The notes under the pieces: generated by a model | Seen by the model: the letters and a program-made list of their open reading frames with translations, nothing else | Database searches by the model: none | What the model was told of the DNA's origin: nothing | Shown: piece by piece, positions 47,001 to 57,827 of the stretch | Layout: the number at the start of each line of letters is the position of its first letter | How positions within the stretch are numbered: position 1 is the first letter of the stretch | From: Lomentospora prolificans | Lineage: Eukaryota > Ascomycota > Sordariomycetes > Microascales > Microascaceae | Assembly (NCBI GenBank): GCA_029532625.1 | Contig: JARFXM010000003.1 | Span: 4,774,001-4,838,000, forward strand | DNA length: 64,000 bases | Reading direction: 5' to 3' | Program-made: the position numbers and the translations under genes

Positions 47001-48670
47001 CCCATCGTCGTATCAAGGAACTAAGCAAGGAACATCAGCCCTCCCAAGCTGATGATAAGCGCGCGGCTGACCTCGAGAAGGAGATCGCCAAGCTCAACAA
47101 GGAGGTCGACAAGCTCCACGCCGAGACCTCCAGCGTCGAGCAGGAAATTAAACTGCTTCAGGACAAGATTATGGAAGTCGGTGGTGAGAAGCTCCGAGCG
47201 CAACGTGCCAAGGTTGATTCCTTGAAGGAGGAGATCTCCACTCATAACGAGGAGACTTCTAACGCCGAGGTCCGCAAAGCCAAGGCTGAGAAGTCGCGCG
47301 TCAAGCTCGAGAAGGATCACGCCAAGGCTAGCAAGGAGCTTGCGGCTGCCGAGCGTGACCTAGAAAAGTTAGAGAACGAGGTTGAGAACCAGGGTCAAAT
47401 CTCCGATGAGCTCAAGGCGCAGGTCGAGGCGGCGGAGGAGCAGCTCGCCATCAAGAAGAAGGAGCTCGCGGGCTTGAAGGCTGAGCTTGACGAAAAGACG
47501 AGCGACCTCAACGAGACACGAGCTGCTGAGATCGAGATGAAGAACACCCTCGAAGAAAACCAGAAGGTGTTGGTTGACAACAATAACCGACTTAAGTACT
47601 GGATTGATAAGTTGAGCAAGCTCAAGCTCCAGGATATCGAATATCTTACTGGTGAGCCAGCCACTGCTTCTCAGCCGCCCGCACCCGTCAAGGACGGAGA
47701 GGAGCAACAAGAGACAGATACTTCCGAGGAAAGTACAGATGCTTCTCAGACCGAGGAAGACTCCTCATCGGAAGATGTCACCGTGAGGATAGCCGAGAAG
47801 AAGTCGGGTACCCTTGAGCTTCCCCGGTACACCAAGGATGAGCTTGCCGATATGTCCAAGGACAAGCTCAAGGGAGAGATCGCCGCGCTCGAGGAGAAGA
47901 CACAAAACGCCGTCGATCTCTCCGTGCTTGCAGAGTACCGTCGCCGCGTCGAGGAGCACGCCAGCCGCGCGTCCGCCCTCGCCGAAGAGGTGGCCGCCCG
48001 CGACGCCGCCAAGAAGCGGTGCGATGAGCTCCGCCGCCTTCGTCTCGAGGGCTTCATGGAAGGCTTCAGTATCATCTCCCTGCGCCTCAAGGAGATGTAC
48101 CAGATGATCACCATGGGCGGCAACGCCGAGCTCGAGCTGGTTGACTCCCTCGACCCTTTCAGCGAAGGTATCCTTTTCAGCGTCATGCCTCCCAAGAAGA
48201 GCTGGAAGAACATTAGCAACCTTTCCGGTGGTGAGAAGACGTTGAGCAGCTTGGCGTTGGTGTTTGCGCTTCATCATTATAAACCTACGCCGCTGTATGT
48301 CATGGACGAGATTGACGCCGCCTTGGACTTCCGAAACGTACGTTCTTTTGCCCTTACCCTTTTTTTTTTTTTTTTTTTTATTCCCCCTTTCCACAGATTA
48401 CTGACACAAAAGTAGGTATCCATTGTCGCCAACTACATCAAGGAGCGAACCAAGAACGCGCAGTTCATCGTCATCTCCCTCCGCAACAACATGTTTGAGC
48501 TTGCCTCGCGCCTTGTGGGCGTGTACAAGGTCAACCACATGACCAAGAGCGTGACGATCGAGAACAAGGATTACGTCCACGGAAGGACGGCGGCTCCTCA
48601 GCCTCCTCCCCAGGCGCATAATCGGGATTACACGACGATGCTGGTGGGGCCTAGACCGGGGGGGATGTAA
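44086..48670 (+). CDS. SMC4: Condensin subunit SMC4
   Basis: Three exons (44086-44964, 45017-48337, 48416-48670) encode 1,484 residues, a normal Smc4 size. A basic, Ser/Pro-rich N-terminal extension of about 205 residues precedes the ATPase head. The Walker A motif GPNGSGKSN is near residue 236. Long coiled coils flank the hinge at about 735-860 (GFRGRLGNLGTID, AISTACSALDNFV). The ABC signature NLSGGEKTLSSLAL lies near 1361 and Walker B PLYVMDEIDAALD near 1388. The SMC4-specific VIPNSELIISRRAF and LLEYLEDIIGTSKYK are present. Smc4 pairs with Smc2 in condensin to compact mitotic chromosomes. The last intron has a T19 run. The acceptor used is AGTAG before GTATCC, because it continues FRNVSIVANYI. 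Confidence 0.98.
48361..48379 (+). repeat. T19 homopolymer in last SMC4 intron
   Basis: Nineteen T on the sense strand inside the 78-bp intron 48338-48415. Confidence 0.9.
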
Positions 48671-49147
48671 CTGGGTTTGATTGAGATACCATGATGAAGG
48701 TGCCGTTGCTTCTTTTTTTTTTTTTTTTTTTGTGTATGAATTGGATGGTGTTGTAGATGGGTTTTATACATGATTATGGTCATTGGGATGGGGTTTCAGG
48801 GATGAAGAAGGGGGGTTTTTGGTTGGGCTACATTGCGTTATTCATCTGTTGATGCTGTTTATTGACGAGATTGGTAATGATGAATGCTTTCTTGCCTTCA
48901 CATTTCCTCCCGGCGTAGATTGGTAATTTGGGCGTACCGGCACCGACGTGGTTACGAGGTTCGTCACTGAAAACATGTCACAGTCACACAGCGTAGCGGA
49001 GAGAGAAACGATTTGAACGTCAAGTCAAGTGCCCATTTATGCCCTTTTGTACCGGGTAACCATCATTTTTTTGGTTCATAAACTAGTAGTCCCTAAAAAT
49101 GCGATTGAACAACGAAACGCCATCATTAAAAAATGCCTATCCGTTTC
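48671..49147. other. Convergent 3' region SMC4 / RPS26
   Basis: 3' flanks with another long T run near 48,712-48,730. No gene seen. Confidence 0.6.
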
Positions 49148-49870
49148 TTAGTTCTTGCCCTGGGTGGGGACAATCTTCTTGCCGTCCTTGTTGTATCGGA
49201 CCCTCGGGGGAGGGGCACGGTTCTTGCGGCCTTCCCTGGATCGGACACTGCAGAGTCTCTGTTAGCATAATCAACGTACCTTGGACGCCCAACAGGGGCC
49301 CCGCAACACCGGGGAATCCCCTCGGACAAAGGGACTTGGGGAACTTTTGAGGGGGTTGTTCTTCTCGAAGAAAGTACAACCAAGGATCGTCTGAAGCGCA
49401 TGCAACGCATAGCAGCGTGCAGTCGTCACCCCTCTGGACAAACATACCGTACGATCTTGCCGTGGATGGCACAAGACACACAGTACTGCAGCTTCAGGTA
49501 CATCTTGGGTACGGGATAGTCGGAGCCGAAGACAGAGGCCTCCAAGATATCACCTGCACACACACACGGTACGTTAGCAATTATTATTGCGCGAGAGGTC
49601 TTCAACTGAAACGCCCGCCACCAGTCGAGAGAGCGCGACAAAATGACGAGAGTCAAAGTCGGGGGCAACGATAGGAGATGTGCCGATTCGAGGCGTTGGG
49701 AAGAGAGCGCGAGACGTACGGGTAGCAGCAGACTCAACCATGTTGCGGATGGTGAAGCGCTTGATGGCCTTATCCTTGGGAGTGCATCGCGAGCAGTTGG
49801 AGCAGCGGATGGGCTTGACGTGGCCGCGGCCCTTCTTGTTGCGGCCGTTATTCTTTCTCTTCTTGGGCAT
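49148..49870 (-). CDS. RPS26: 40S ribosomal protein S26 (eS26)
   Basis: Three coding exons (49870-49720, 49553-49448, 49247-49148) encode 118 residues. The N-terminus MPKKRKNNGRNKKGRGHVK is diagnostic. The zinc-ribbon cysteines are in RCSNCSRC and YCVSCAIH. The family motifs FTIRNMVESAATRD, YPVPKMYLKLQY and RSREGRKNRAPPPR are intact. eS26 lies at the mRNA exit channel of the small subunit. Both internal introns have good donors (GTACGT, GTATGT); the first has a CA microsatellite just before its acceptor. A further intron lies in the 5' UTR. The gene is divergent from UBI3, another 40S protein gene. Confidence 0.98.
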
Positions 49871-49881
49871 ATTGGCGGTGT

Positions 49882-49958
49882 CTGAAGCTTCTTGTTAGTT
49901 TTACGGAATAACAAGACGAAATAAATCCCCAAGGGAAGGGTAGAAATTCAAGACATAC
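49882..49958 (-). other. 5' UTR intron of RPS26
   Basis: GTATGT donor at 49,958, ACTAAC branch point and CTTCAG acceptor at 49,882, 11 bases before the start codon. Leader introns are common in highly expressed fungal ribosomal genes. Confidence 0.7.
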
Positions 49959-50111
49959 TGAGGTGCTGTGTGTTGTGTGGTTAGTAGGACGTGGGAGAAA
50001 TTCTCAGAGACGGAACGAAAATTGGCTGGTCAATTCAAGTCAAGCATCTTGGCCCTCTTGCTGACAAGCGTTTTGGCGGGGCTCACAAACCCGCAAAGCC
50101 CAAATTTCACC

Positions 50112-50132
50112 AAAACCCTACATCACGTGATG
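50112..50132. promoter_or_regulatory. Telobox/HomolE-like word and CACGTG palindrome
   Basis: An AAACCCTACA word (resembling telobox or HomolE elements of fungal ribosomal-protein promoters) directly abuts the perfect 12-bp palindrome CATCACGTGATG with an E-box core. The site lies between the divergent RPS26 and UBI3 genes and could serve both. Binding factors are not shown by the sequence. Confidence 0.5.
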
Positions 50133-50307
50133 GGGGAAATTTCGAATGGCAGGGCGTTTGGTACAGCGCGGGAGCCCACGGCTTACTCACAGGGGGCCCC
50201 ATTATCTCGCCACCGGTCGCACATCTCATATAATATTTCTTCCTTTTCCCTCCCCAAACCCACAGCATCTGAGGATTTGCTTAGGAAGGCAATTTTGAAT
50301 TGTCGAG

Positions 50308-50550
50308 GTATGTCTTAAGATGTTGTTCAGTTTATCCCACGGGGCTCCAAGACGCTGCTGTTCTTTCCCTGCCACGATGAAATCGTCGCTGCCCTTCTTC
50401 TCGCTCTTTTGAAAACTTCAAAGACGGTCTTTGTCGTCGGCGGCAATCGCATCGTATTTTGGCGGGAGTGTGGACAAGGCAGCTCGTCTACCCCGTGGGA
50501 GCAAACATGCTCACAAGAGTTTAAAGTCTAACGCAGTCGTGTGACAACAG
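50308..50550 (+). other. 5' UTR intron of UBI3
   Basis: GTATGT donor at 50,308, TCTAAC branch point at about 50,527 and ACAACAG acceptor at 50,550, six bases before the ATG. The 243-bp leader intron mirrors the one in the divergent RPS26. Confidence 0.7.
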
Positions 50551-50556
50551 GCAACA

Positions 50557-51091
50557 ATGCAGATCTTCGTTAAGACCCTCACGGGTAAGACCATTACCCT
50601 TGAGGTCGAGTCCTCGGACACGATCGACAATGTCAAGTCCAAGATTCAGGACAAGGAGGGCATCCCCCCCGATCAACAGCGCCTGATCTTCGCCGGCAAG
50701 CAGCTCGAGGATGGCCGCACCCTCTCTGACTACAATATCCAGAAGGAGTCCACCCTCCACCTCGTCCTCCGTCTTCGTGGCGGTGCCAAGAAGAGGAAGA
50801 AGAAGGTCTACACTACTCCCAAGAAGATCAAGCACAAGCGCAAGAAGGTCAAGCTCGCGGTGCTCAAGTACTACAAGGTTGACTCCGACGGCAAGATCGA
50901 GCGCTTGAGGCGCGAGTGCCCCAACGAGACCGTAAGTTGACGTCCTGCCAGCCAAGCAGAAAACCTTGTTCGAGTCTGTAACGCGTGAAGCTAACTCATT
51001 CCAGTGCGGTGCCGGTGTTTTCATGGCCGCCATGGAGGACCGCCAATACTGTGGCCGTTGCCACCTTACCTACGTCTTCGACAAGAACTAA
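50557..51091 (+). CDS. UBI3: Ubiquitin-ribosomal protein S27a fusion (UBI3)
   Basis: Two exons (50557-50931, 51005-51091) encode 153 residues. Residues 1-76 are ubiquitin, from [12 protein letters not shown] to LRLRGG. All seven lysines are present, including K48 in FAGKQLEDG and K63 in IQKESTL. Residues 77-153 are eS31 (S27a), beginning with the basic [14 protein letters not shown] and carrying the four zinc cysteines (ECPNETCGAG and YCGRCHL). The polyprotein is cut after Gly76, giving free ubiquitin and the 40S protein. The single coding intron falls just before TCGAG. The next neighbour on the other side is RPS26, so two 40S genes share one upstream region. Confidence 0.98.
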
Positions 51092-51458
51092 GGTGTTGTT
51101 GGGAGTTGAAAAGTCAAAAAAAAATTGCGGGAATGACTATGAATGGACTGAATTTAGGGAATTTGGGGATGAGGGCTCACTGATTCCGGCGTTGTAGCAT
51201 AGACTCAATTACCTGGTTTTGTCTTACTGAAAAAGACTGTCGAGTTCCTCCCGTGACCATATTGCTTCTTCGCCTTTCATAATGTCCACATCGTGGTATT
51301 CGAGGTCGCGCATGACCTCCGCTGTAACCTTGCCTTCACCCTGAAGTAGAACGTTGATCTTGATTCAGATTACTGATGTATCGTTACTACTTTATTCATG
51401 CTACCTAGGTATCTACGTTCCTCGTTCATCCCATCTTCGTAACCCGATACATGCCGCT
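51092..51458. other. Convergent 3' region UBI3 / chitinase
   Basis: About 370 bp of 3' flanks. No gene seen. Confidence 0.6.
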
Positions 51459-52758
51459 TTACTGGCCGGGAAACCCGTTCTTCAAGTTGTCATACTTGGT
51501 GTGCGGGTAGGTGATGCAGTTGTCGCCCTTCAGCAGACCACCGGGACCACCAAACGCGTTGGTGACGTTCCCAATAATACTCTGCTGCCCCTCCTTATCA
51601 GCACTGCTCTCCCACCACATAGCACCGCCAAGATCGCGCGACTTAATGTACTCCGCCTTCGTCTTGGCTGTCTGCACAGTGTCGTAACTAACAAAGGTGC
51701 GGGTGCCAGAATTGAAGCAGTAGCCCGCGCCGATAGATGGGTCATCGACCTCGGAAGCACCGTCCAGGGGCAACTTCTTGAAATCGTACACACCCTGCTC
51801 CCAGGTGCCTTGGCCAACACCCTGATAGGGAGTGCCAGGGCCATCCGTGTTCTCGAAAGCGCGGCCGTAGAGCGGCATTCCTATGACGATCTTGTTGGGC
51901 GCGATTCCGGCTTGGTTGATGTAGTAATCAACGGCAGCTTGGGTGGAGAAGGGAGTAGATTTGGGGTTCGATCCCGAAGGATAGAGGTTGGCCTGGTGGG
52001 CAGCAACAGAATCCCAAGAGCCGGCGTAGTCATAGGCCATCAAGTTCCAAAAGTCAAGGTACTGGTCCATGCCCCGGAGGTCCATCCTTTGGTAGTTCTC
52101 GGTACCACATGGACTAGCCACCGTCAACTCGAAGTGATAGGGGTTGGGGAGGGTCTTGCTGTATTCATCCAAAGCCTGACGGCACACTCGGAGGAGCTCC
52201 ACGTAGTCAGCTGCCTCCTGAGGATTAGCGGGGTACTCCCAGTCAATGTCGATCCCGTCAAGGCCAAGGTTCTTGACGAGCTCAATAGACGTGTCGGCGA
52301 ATCTCTTGCGGCCTTCTGGAGTGCTTGCAGGCCCTTTGAAGTTGGGAGAGTAGGTCCAACCGCCGATAGACATGAGAACCTTGAGATTGCGATTATGTTT
52401 CTTCAAGAGGTTGAGCTGCTTGAGGCAGCCGTAGAGGTTGGTGCCAACATCATTCCACGAGTCTCCCTCCCAGTGAATGTCAGTGTCGGCCCAGGTATCG
52501 GTTAGGTGGCTGCAGCGAAATGTTAGGCAAGGGCTACCTCTTGATGCTCGCAGGAACGCAGCTTACACTTCACCGTCAGGTTTGATGTTAGCAAAAGCAT
52601 ACAGAATGTGAGTGAGATTCTCGGCGGGGAGGTCCTGGGGTCGGTGCTTTCGACCATAAATGGCCCTATATCCGTCCGGTTAGCCGAGAGAGTGAGCTTA
52701 AGACCTTAATGATTGGAACCCACCAGTTCACAAAGTAAGCTACGGTGCGCTGAGGCAT
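51459..52758 (-). CDS. GH18 chitinase (subgroup A-like, no signal peptide)
   Basis: Three exons (52758-52724, 52665-52567, 52509-51459) encode 394 residues. The start MPQRTVAYFVNW runs straight into the first barrel strand, so the protein lacks a classical signal peptide, as in intracellular ChiB-type fungal chitinases. The SxGG motif is SIGGWTY. The catalytic DxxDxDxE motif is DGIDIDWEYP with the proton donor Glu at about residue 136. MAYDYAGSW and GAMWWESSAD are further GH18 hallmarks. It should cleave beta-1,4-GlcNAc polymers with retention; roles of this subgroup include autolysis and wall turnover. The first exon is only 35 nt. A 383-codon antisense frame lies across this gene and is a shadow. 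Confidence 0.95.
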
Positions 52759-53862
52759 GTTGATGATAAGAGCTGAATTGATTAGAGCTGGATGAATCTG
52801 TGAATAAAGTAAAGATAGAGGGTGCAGGTGTAAAAGCTGTAAACGGCTTGTCCGTGTTCCCAGGAATGAAGTCGATGGCCGCTCCTCTCTCTCTCTCTTA
52901 AATACTCGAATCTCGGTGTCAGATGTTTTCAAGTGATAAACAGTCGTACAGCTGAACAGGTCAGATGTAGGCTTCGGACGCTATGTATGTGGCAGATGTG
53001 AAACTGCGACGAAGTAAAGGGCCGAAGGGGGAAGGAGGGAGTTGGCAGGTTGTCGCTGATCAATGAGGAAGCTACCCTTGACCTCAAGTTCAGAATGAGG
53101 GGATGGTGGGGGAAGCTACCACCAGGGTTCAATTCTCCACCAGCTGGAAAGAACAACTGACACGACAACGTGCTGGACTGAAGTCCAGCTCAAGGTCTCC
53201 AATAGGCCTCCGGATACTAAATAATTCTACATCGGGTATAGCTGGGCCCAGTAAGGCTCGTCTTCCCATTGCCGGTTCCGTGATGCGCGTTGCGATGTGG
53301 CATTTTGCGACGAAAGCGCTCGGCCAGGGCCGATGGCGCAGAATGCCAAGGTAAGCTAGCTTGGGCTATTGGGCTAGGGCTGGCCAGCGTCTACATCTAA
53401 TACTGAGGGGCAAATCTGACGAGGACGGGCTGGCCTCGCCAGCCAAGCTGGGGTGTAGGACGCCACGGCGTTTCCTTTGATGGACATAAATCGAAAGGTG
53501 TTCATATGCTTCGGCTGCTTGCCACTGGTTCTTGGAGGCATTCTCGAGGGACTTGGGTCGCAGGAACTAGGTGGCTGAGCGAACTATCGAAAAGCCTCGA
53601 ACACTGCAGGTCGAGCAGTCGTCAGCTCCAATGCGAGTCCACGCGGTGCGGCAGTAATAATTGGGCGAGGCCTCTGATGAGCCGCAGAGCCCACTTTACG
53701 AGATACTTCCATTGTCTTCTGCCGTGATCTGGCCGTGTTAGTACAACAAGGATTGATCCAGTACTGTCACGATATCAATGGCTGGGTTAAAAAGTATTTC
53801 TGAATTCGATGCGGAGACTGACCCTGAGTGTAATACAAGCAGATGGTTTTTTTTTTTCTACC
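52759..53862. other. Upstream region of chitinase gene and spacer
   Basis: Contains a TC microsatellite at about 52,888-52,899 in the chitinase leader. Short frames have no recognisable content. Confidence 0.5.
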
Positions 53863-54363
53863 CTATCGCGAGTTACTCTCCTCGTACCCTTCATCTACAG
53901 CATTTTGCTCTTCGTCGGAGTCCGTTTCGTCAAACATTTCTGGGCGCAACTGTTCTAAAACAAGAGCGTATCCTTCGTCGAACTGGGTGCGGCTGAGATA
54001 TCCTTCAAGGGTAAACCTTTCCAAAGCATTATACACCCATTCGAGACAAATAAAATTCCGGCAGATGATTATCTATCCGGATTCTTCTTAAGAAGTCCAC
54101 GATACCTCTTCCGCATTCGGGACGCCGCATGATGCCGAAAGGTATCGTTATGGTCTCACCAGGAGAAAAGTGATATCTACCTTCGTAGAGTTCATACAAA
54201 CTTGGATAGCATAGTTCCTTGGAGAGCCCATCAAGCCTATGAGACAGTCAGTGCCACGACTATCCATTTCGTGAAAGTAGAATGCGAGCCGTTCTCCAGG
54301 ACGAACAGGCACCGGCTGGAGCACGACAATGGAGAGATGATAACAACCGTGACAGTTTTGAGG
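53863..54363 (-). pseudogene. Frameshifted hypothetical gene remnant
   Basis: From a good acceptor (CTGAC branch, CTCATAG) the minus strand from 54,236 reads a protein-like frame: LDGLSKELCYPSLYELYEGR, then HFSPGETITIPFGIMRRPEC and VDFLRRIRIDNHLPEFYLSR. It then hits a stop near 54,034. One base later in phase a second frame continues with WVYNALERFTLEGYLSRTQF, then LRPEMFDETDSDEEQ to a stop at 53,863. No intron-sized gap separates the two, so a one-base frameshift is likely. The upstream part (to about 54,363) has an ATG frame that overlaps. The family is not recognised. A sequencing error would make this an intact gene. Confidence 0.4.
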
Positions 54364-55266
54364 GTCCATGGTTGCGATGCCCTAAATGTATCCGGAAAGA
54401 GCATTTTTCAATCAATACAGACATTTACGAATGATCACAGGGTTATATATTGTATTCTTGACCATGGAATCTTCTTCCACCAGGAGTTGGTGATTCAATC
54501 GGCATCGTGACAACGTGGTAAGGTGCTTGTCCGCGGTTCGGCGCTTTTCAACAGAGTCAAGCCTGCTGAGCGAATTGCTCATGGGAGTGCTGAGATGGAT
54601 GTTAATTCTCTTAGTGAGGCCGTGTAGGTAAAGTCACCCTAAACAGATAACAGGGGCAGAAATTTGACTCTTAAGTGACGCTTCGTATTAGCTGAAGCTT
54701 GTTAATAACTGGAACAGCGCCTAATCGTGTGCCTGGGAAAGAATGCGCGATGATCCTCACTGACCCTAAGCAGTCATATTTCATTTAATGTTTGATATGA
54801 GGGCCTGGCGGCATGAGTGTACAGGGACAACTGGTGCCACCCTGACGGCCCGCCGTCCACGTGCCGATAAGATAACATATGAAGTCGCAATGTCATTTGG
54901 TGGGTGACTCCACTTGCCAATGCGGGACACCCAGAACCGCCATATACCTTCAAAGCCGAAAAATTTCAGCACACTGACTGGGCGGAAAAAAATTTAACAA
55001 AGCTTTCAATTGAAGCCTTCACCAACCTCGCCCGCCCACATCCACCCTGTCGGCCCAATTCCCCTTCGCGGAGACTTAAACTTGTCGTGGTTTCCGTTCT
55101 CCTCTTGGACCAGACATCTTTTACCGACTCGGGATCCTAGGTTTCTCTTTGAACCGGTCATCTTCGAGATCGTCAACCCTTCCTGCCACTGAGCAACCCG
55201 CCTCCGACAAACCACAGGCTTCCAAACCTCAATTCTCCGGTCGGCATTGGGGCACGTCTCTGCAAA
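54364..55266. other. Intergenic, upstream of NOP56
   Basis: No gene supported. The last 250 bp form the NOP56 promoter and leader, with several short frames. Confidence 0.5.
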
Positions 55267-56902
55267 ATGGCCGCCCAAATCGATTACATTCTCTACGACT
55301 CATCTCTGGGCTACTCGGTGTTCCAGGTGTCGCACCAGATTGACGGTGTGGCCCTCCAGAGCGCCGATTTCCAGAATGCCGTCGCTTCTCTCGACAAATT
55401 TGGCAAGCTTGTCAAGCCTGTAGGCTTCTCTCCATTCCGGTATGTGTTGGCAATGAAAACGGAATTTGGATAATTCTGCACCTTATCATGCTGTACTATG
55501 GTTCTCGGATCTGTTCTAACAAGCCCACTCCAGAGGATATGCCGATGCCTTCGACAACGCCAACAAGATTGCTGAGGGTGTGCTTTCCGAGGCCCTCGAG
55601 TCCTGCATTGCGGCCACCCTCCCCGAGACTAGCGGAAAGAAGGCCAAGGTTACGCTTGGTGTCTACGATTCCGCCACTGCCCGTGTATTGAAGGAGCGAT
55701 TTCCTGGCTACCAGTATGAGAGCCGTGAGACCTCGCAGGCGGTTGATACCCTACTCCGCGGAATCCGACTCTACTGTGATAAGATGGTGTCGGAGTTGAA
55801 GTCTGAGGACATCAATGCCGCGTGCCGTGCTCTCGCCCACGCCTACTCTCGAGGACAGGTCAAGTTCAACACAAGCCGTGATGACGTCCACATCATCCAG
55901 AGAAGCGCTGCGCTCGAGGCCATTGACAAGGGCCTTAACCAGTGGACCATGAGGCTACGAGAGTGGTACGGTTCGCACTTCCCCGAGCTTGCCACCATCG
56001 TTTCCGATAACCAGACCTACGCCAAGCTTGCTCAGGCCATCGGCGATAAGGCCACCCTCAACCAGGACCGTCTTCACGAGATCGCTGCTCTCGTCGGCGA
56101 TGATGAGGAGAAGGCTCAGGCCATCATTGATGCCGCTGCCACCTCCATGGGCCCTGAGTACACTGAATACGATATGCAACAGATCATGGATCTTGCTACC
56201 CTTACCGTCGACACCTTCGCCCGTCGTTCGACCACCGCCAACCAGCTTGACACCAAGCTTGGCCTTGTCGCCCCCAACCTTCGAGAGCTCCTGGGCGCAC
56301 CCGTCTCTGCTCGCCTCATCTCCCAGGCAGGTTCTCTTGTGACCCTAGCCAAGTACCCCGCCTCCACTCTCCAGATTCTCGGTGCCGAGAAGGCTCTCTT
56401 CCGCGCTCTCAAGACTAAGGGAAACACCCCCAAATACGGTATTCTTTACCACAGCAGTGCTATCGGCAAGGCTGGTGTCAAGAACAAGGGCAGGATCTCT
56501 CGCTACCTTGCCAACAAGTGCAGTATCGCGTCTCGTATCGATGCCTTCTCTGGCACCCCCACCAACCTCTTCGGCCAGGCGATGAAGCAGCAGGTCGAAG
56601 ACAGGCTCGAGTTCTACGCCACGGGCAAGAAGACTCCCAAGAATGCCGACGTCATGTCGTCCACCCTCGCGGCCATGCAGGATATCCTTGGCGATGCCGC
56701 TGACGAGATGGATGTGGATGAGCCCGAGAAGAAGGAGGACAAGGACAAGGCGGCCAGAAAAGCCGAGAAGGCCGCTAAGAAGGCTGAGAAAGCTGCCAAG
56801 AAGGCTGCCAAGGAGGCCAAGCTAAAGAGGGGAGCTGACGATGAGGTTGCCGACTCCCCAGCTGGAAAGAAGAAGAAGAAGAGCAAGAAGTCCGAGGCGT
56901 AA
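55267..56902 (+). CDS. NOP56: Box C/D snoRNP core protein Nop56
   Basis: Two exons (55267-55439, 55534-56902) encode 513 residues. The NOP5NT domain (IDYILYDSSLGYSVFQV) is followed by the NOSIC/coiled-coil region and the Nop domain, with YDMQQIMDLATLTVDTFAR, LGAPVSARLISQAGS and the box ASTLQILGAEKALFRALK. The C-terminus is the lysine-rich KKE/D tail (KAEKAAKKAEKAAKKAAK). Nop56 pairs with Nop58, fibrillarin and Snu13 in nucleolar snoRNPs that methylate rRNA, and in the U3 particle that also recruits Utp6, encoded elsewhere in this window. The intron has a TTCTAAC branch site. The choice of Nop56 over Nop58 rests on the N-terminal and central motifs. Confidence 0.97.
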
Positions 56903-57827
56903 TTGGGGGTCTCTACCTGCTACTACTCCCTCCTCGAACGACACCATCCTTTTCTTTCGTCTTCTTTTTCAACCATGTTCTGCCATCCATCCGGAAAGCA
57001 CAGGGAGGTACTCGGCAAGGGCGCGGCACGGAGTTTTGGAGTTCCTCGGAGGTCATCTTGCAAAATTGTGTGCGATTCCCGTTGTTGCTGTTGTCGCTTA
57101 CGTTGAATTGCTTTTCCACTTTTGTCTGTAGTTATACAGAGCTGTCTCCCTATAGTCTTGCGGCGTAATACATGAGGTTTTGCATCCAGTATTACCCAAA
57201 TTCTCCTGCGATGACCGATTTGTAATTAGCATCTGCGTTAACACAATACTGCCGCCTAGACGCCAAGAACAATTTGCGTCGGATCGTATGGTGCTCTCGC
57301 TGTGTTAGTCGTCGTTCCTGGTCATCTAACGGTGCGAATACACCTGATTCTCTAAGTTTCGTACAGTGCAGATTGACGTAACCAGAGCTGGCAATTCAGG
57401 GACAACCCAGCGCTGTGCACGGCAACCACCACCCTGCTTCTGGCCCATCGTCTTCCCCTCCCCCGCCCGCCCCAGAAACCACCCAAAGTAAACATTTTTG
57501 TGACGATCACGTCTTCAACGGTGGCCGCCCTCTTCGAGATTTTTTTTTTTTTTACCTCGTTATCGCATTCGAAGCTCGCTTGCAAACTTCTAGACTTCCT
57601 TCTGGCTTCGCTGTTGCCTGTTTATCTAGTGGCGAATTCGCACAACTAGGGTGAACAGGGTCTTTTCCTGCCCATAGACACTGGTCACGAGGAAACGTCG
57701 ATTTTGCACTCGAGTTGCGAAGCGATACGGGCCCCAGCGACCGACCGAACCCATCAACTCCTCTCTTTACCCCTAATATCTACACATCATTCTTAGATCG
57801 CACAGCCCCGTATAGCTCGAGCCCACC
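56903..57827. other. NOP56 3' flank and VPS4 promoter
   Basis: About 0.9 kb without a gene. A T13 run lies near 57,540 in the VPS4 upstream region. Confidence 0.5.

Noticed and set aside
51354..52505. A 383-codon plus-strand open frame across the chitinase gene
   Set aside because: It is antisense to the GH18 coding exon, whose motifs and splice sites are clear. Long antisense frames are common opposite GC-rich coding sequence.
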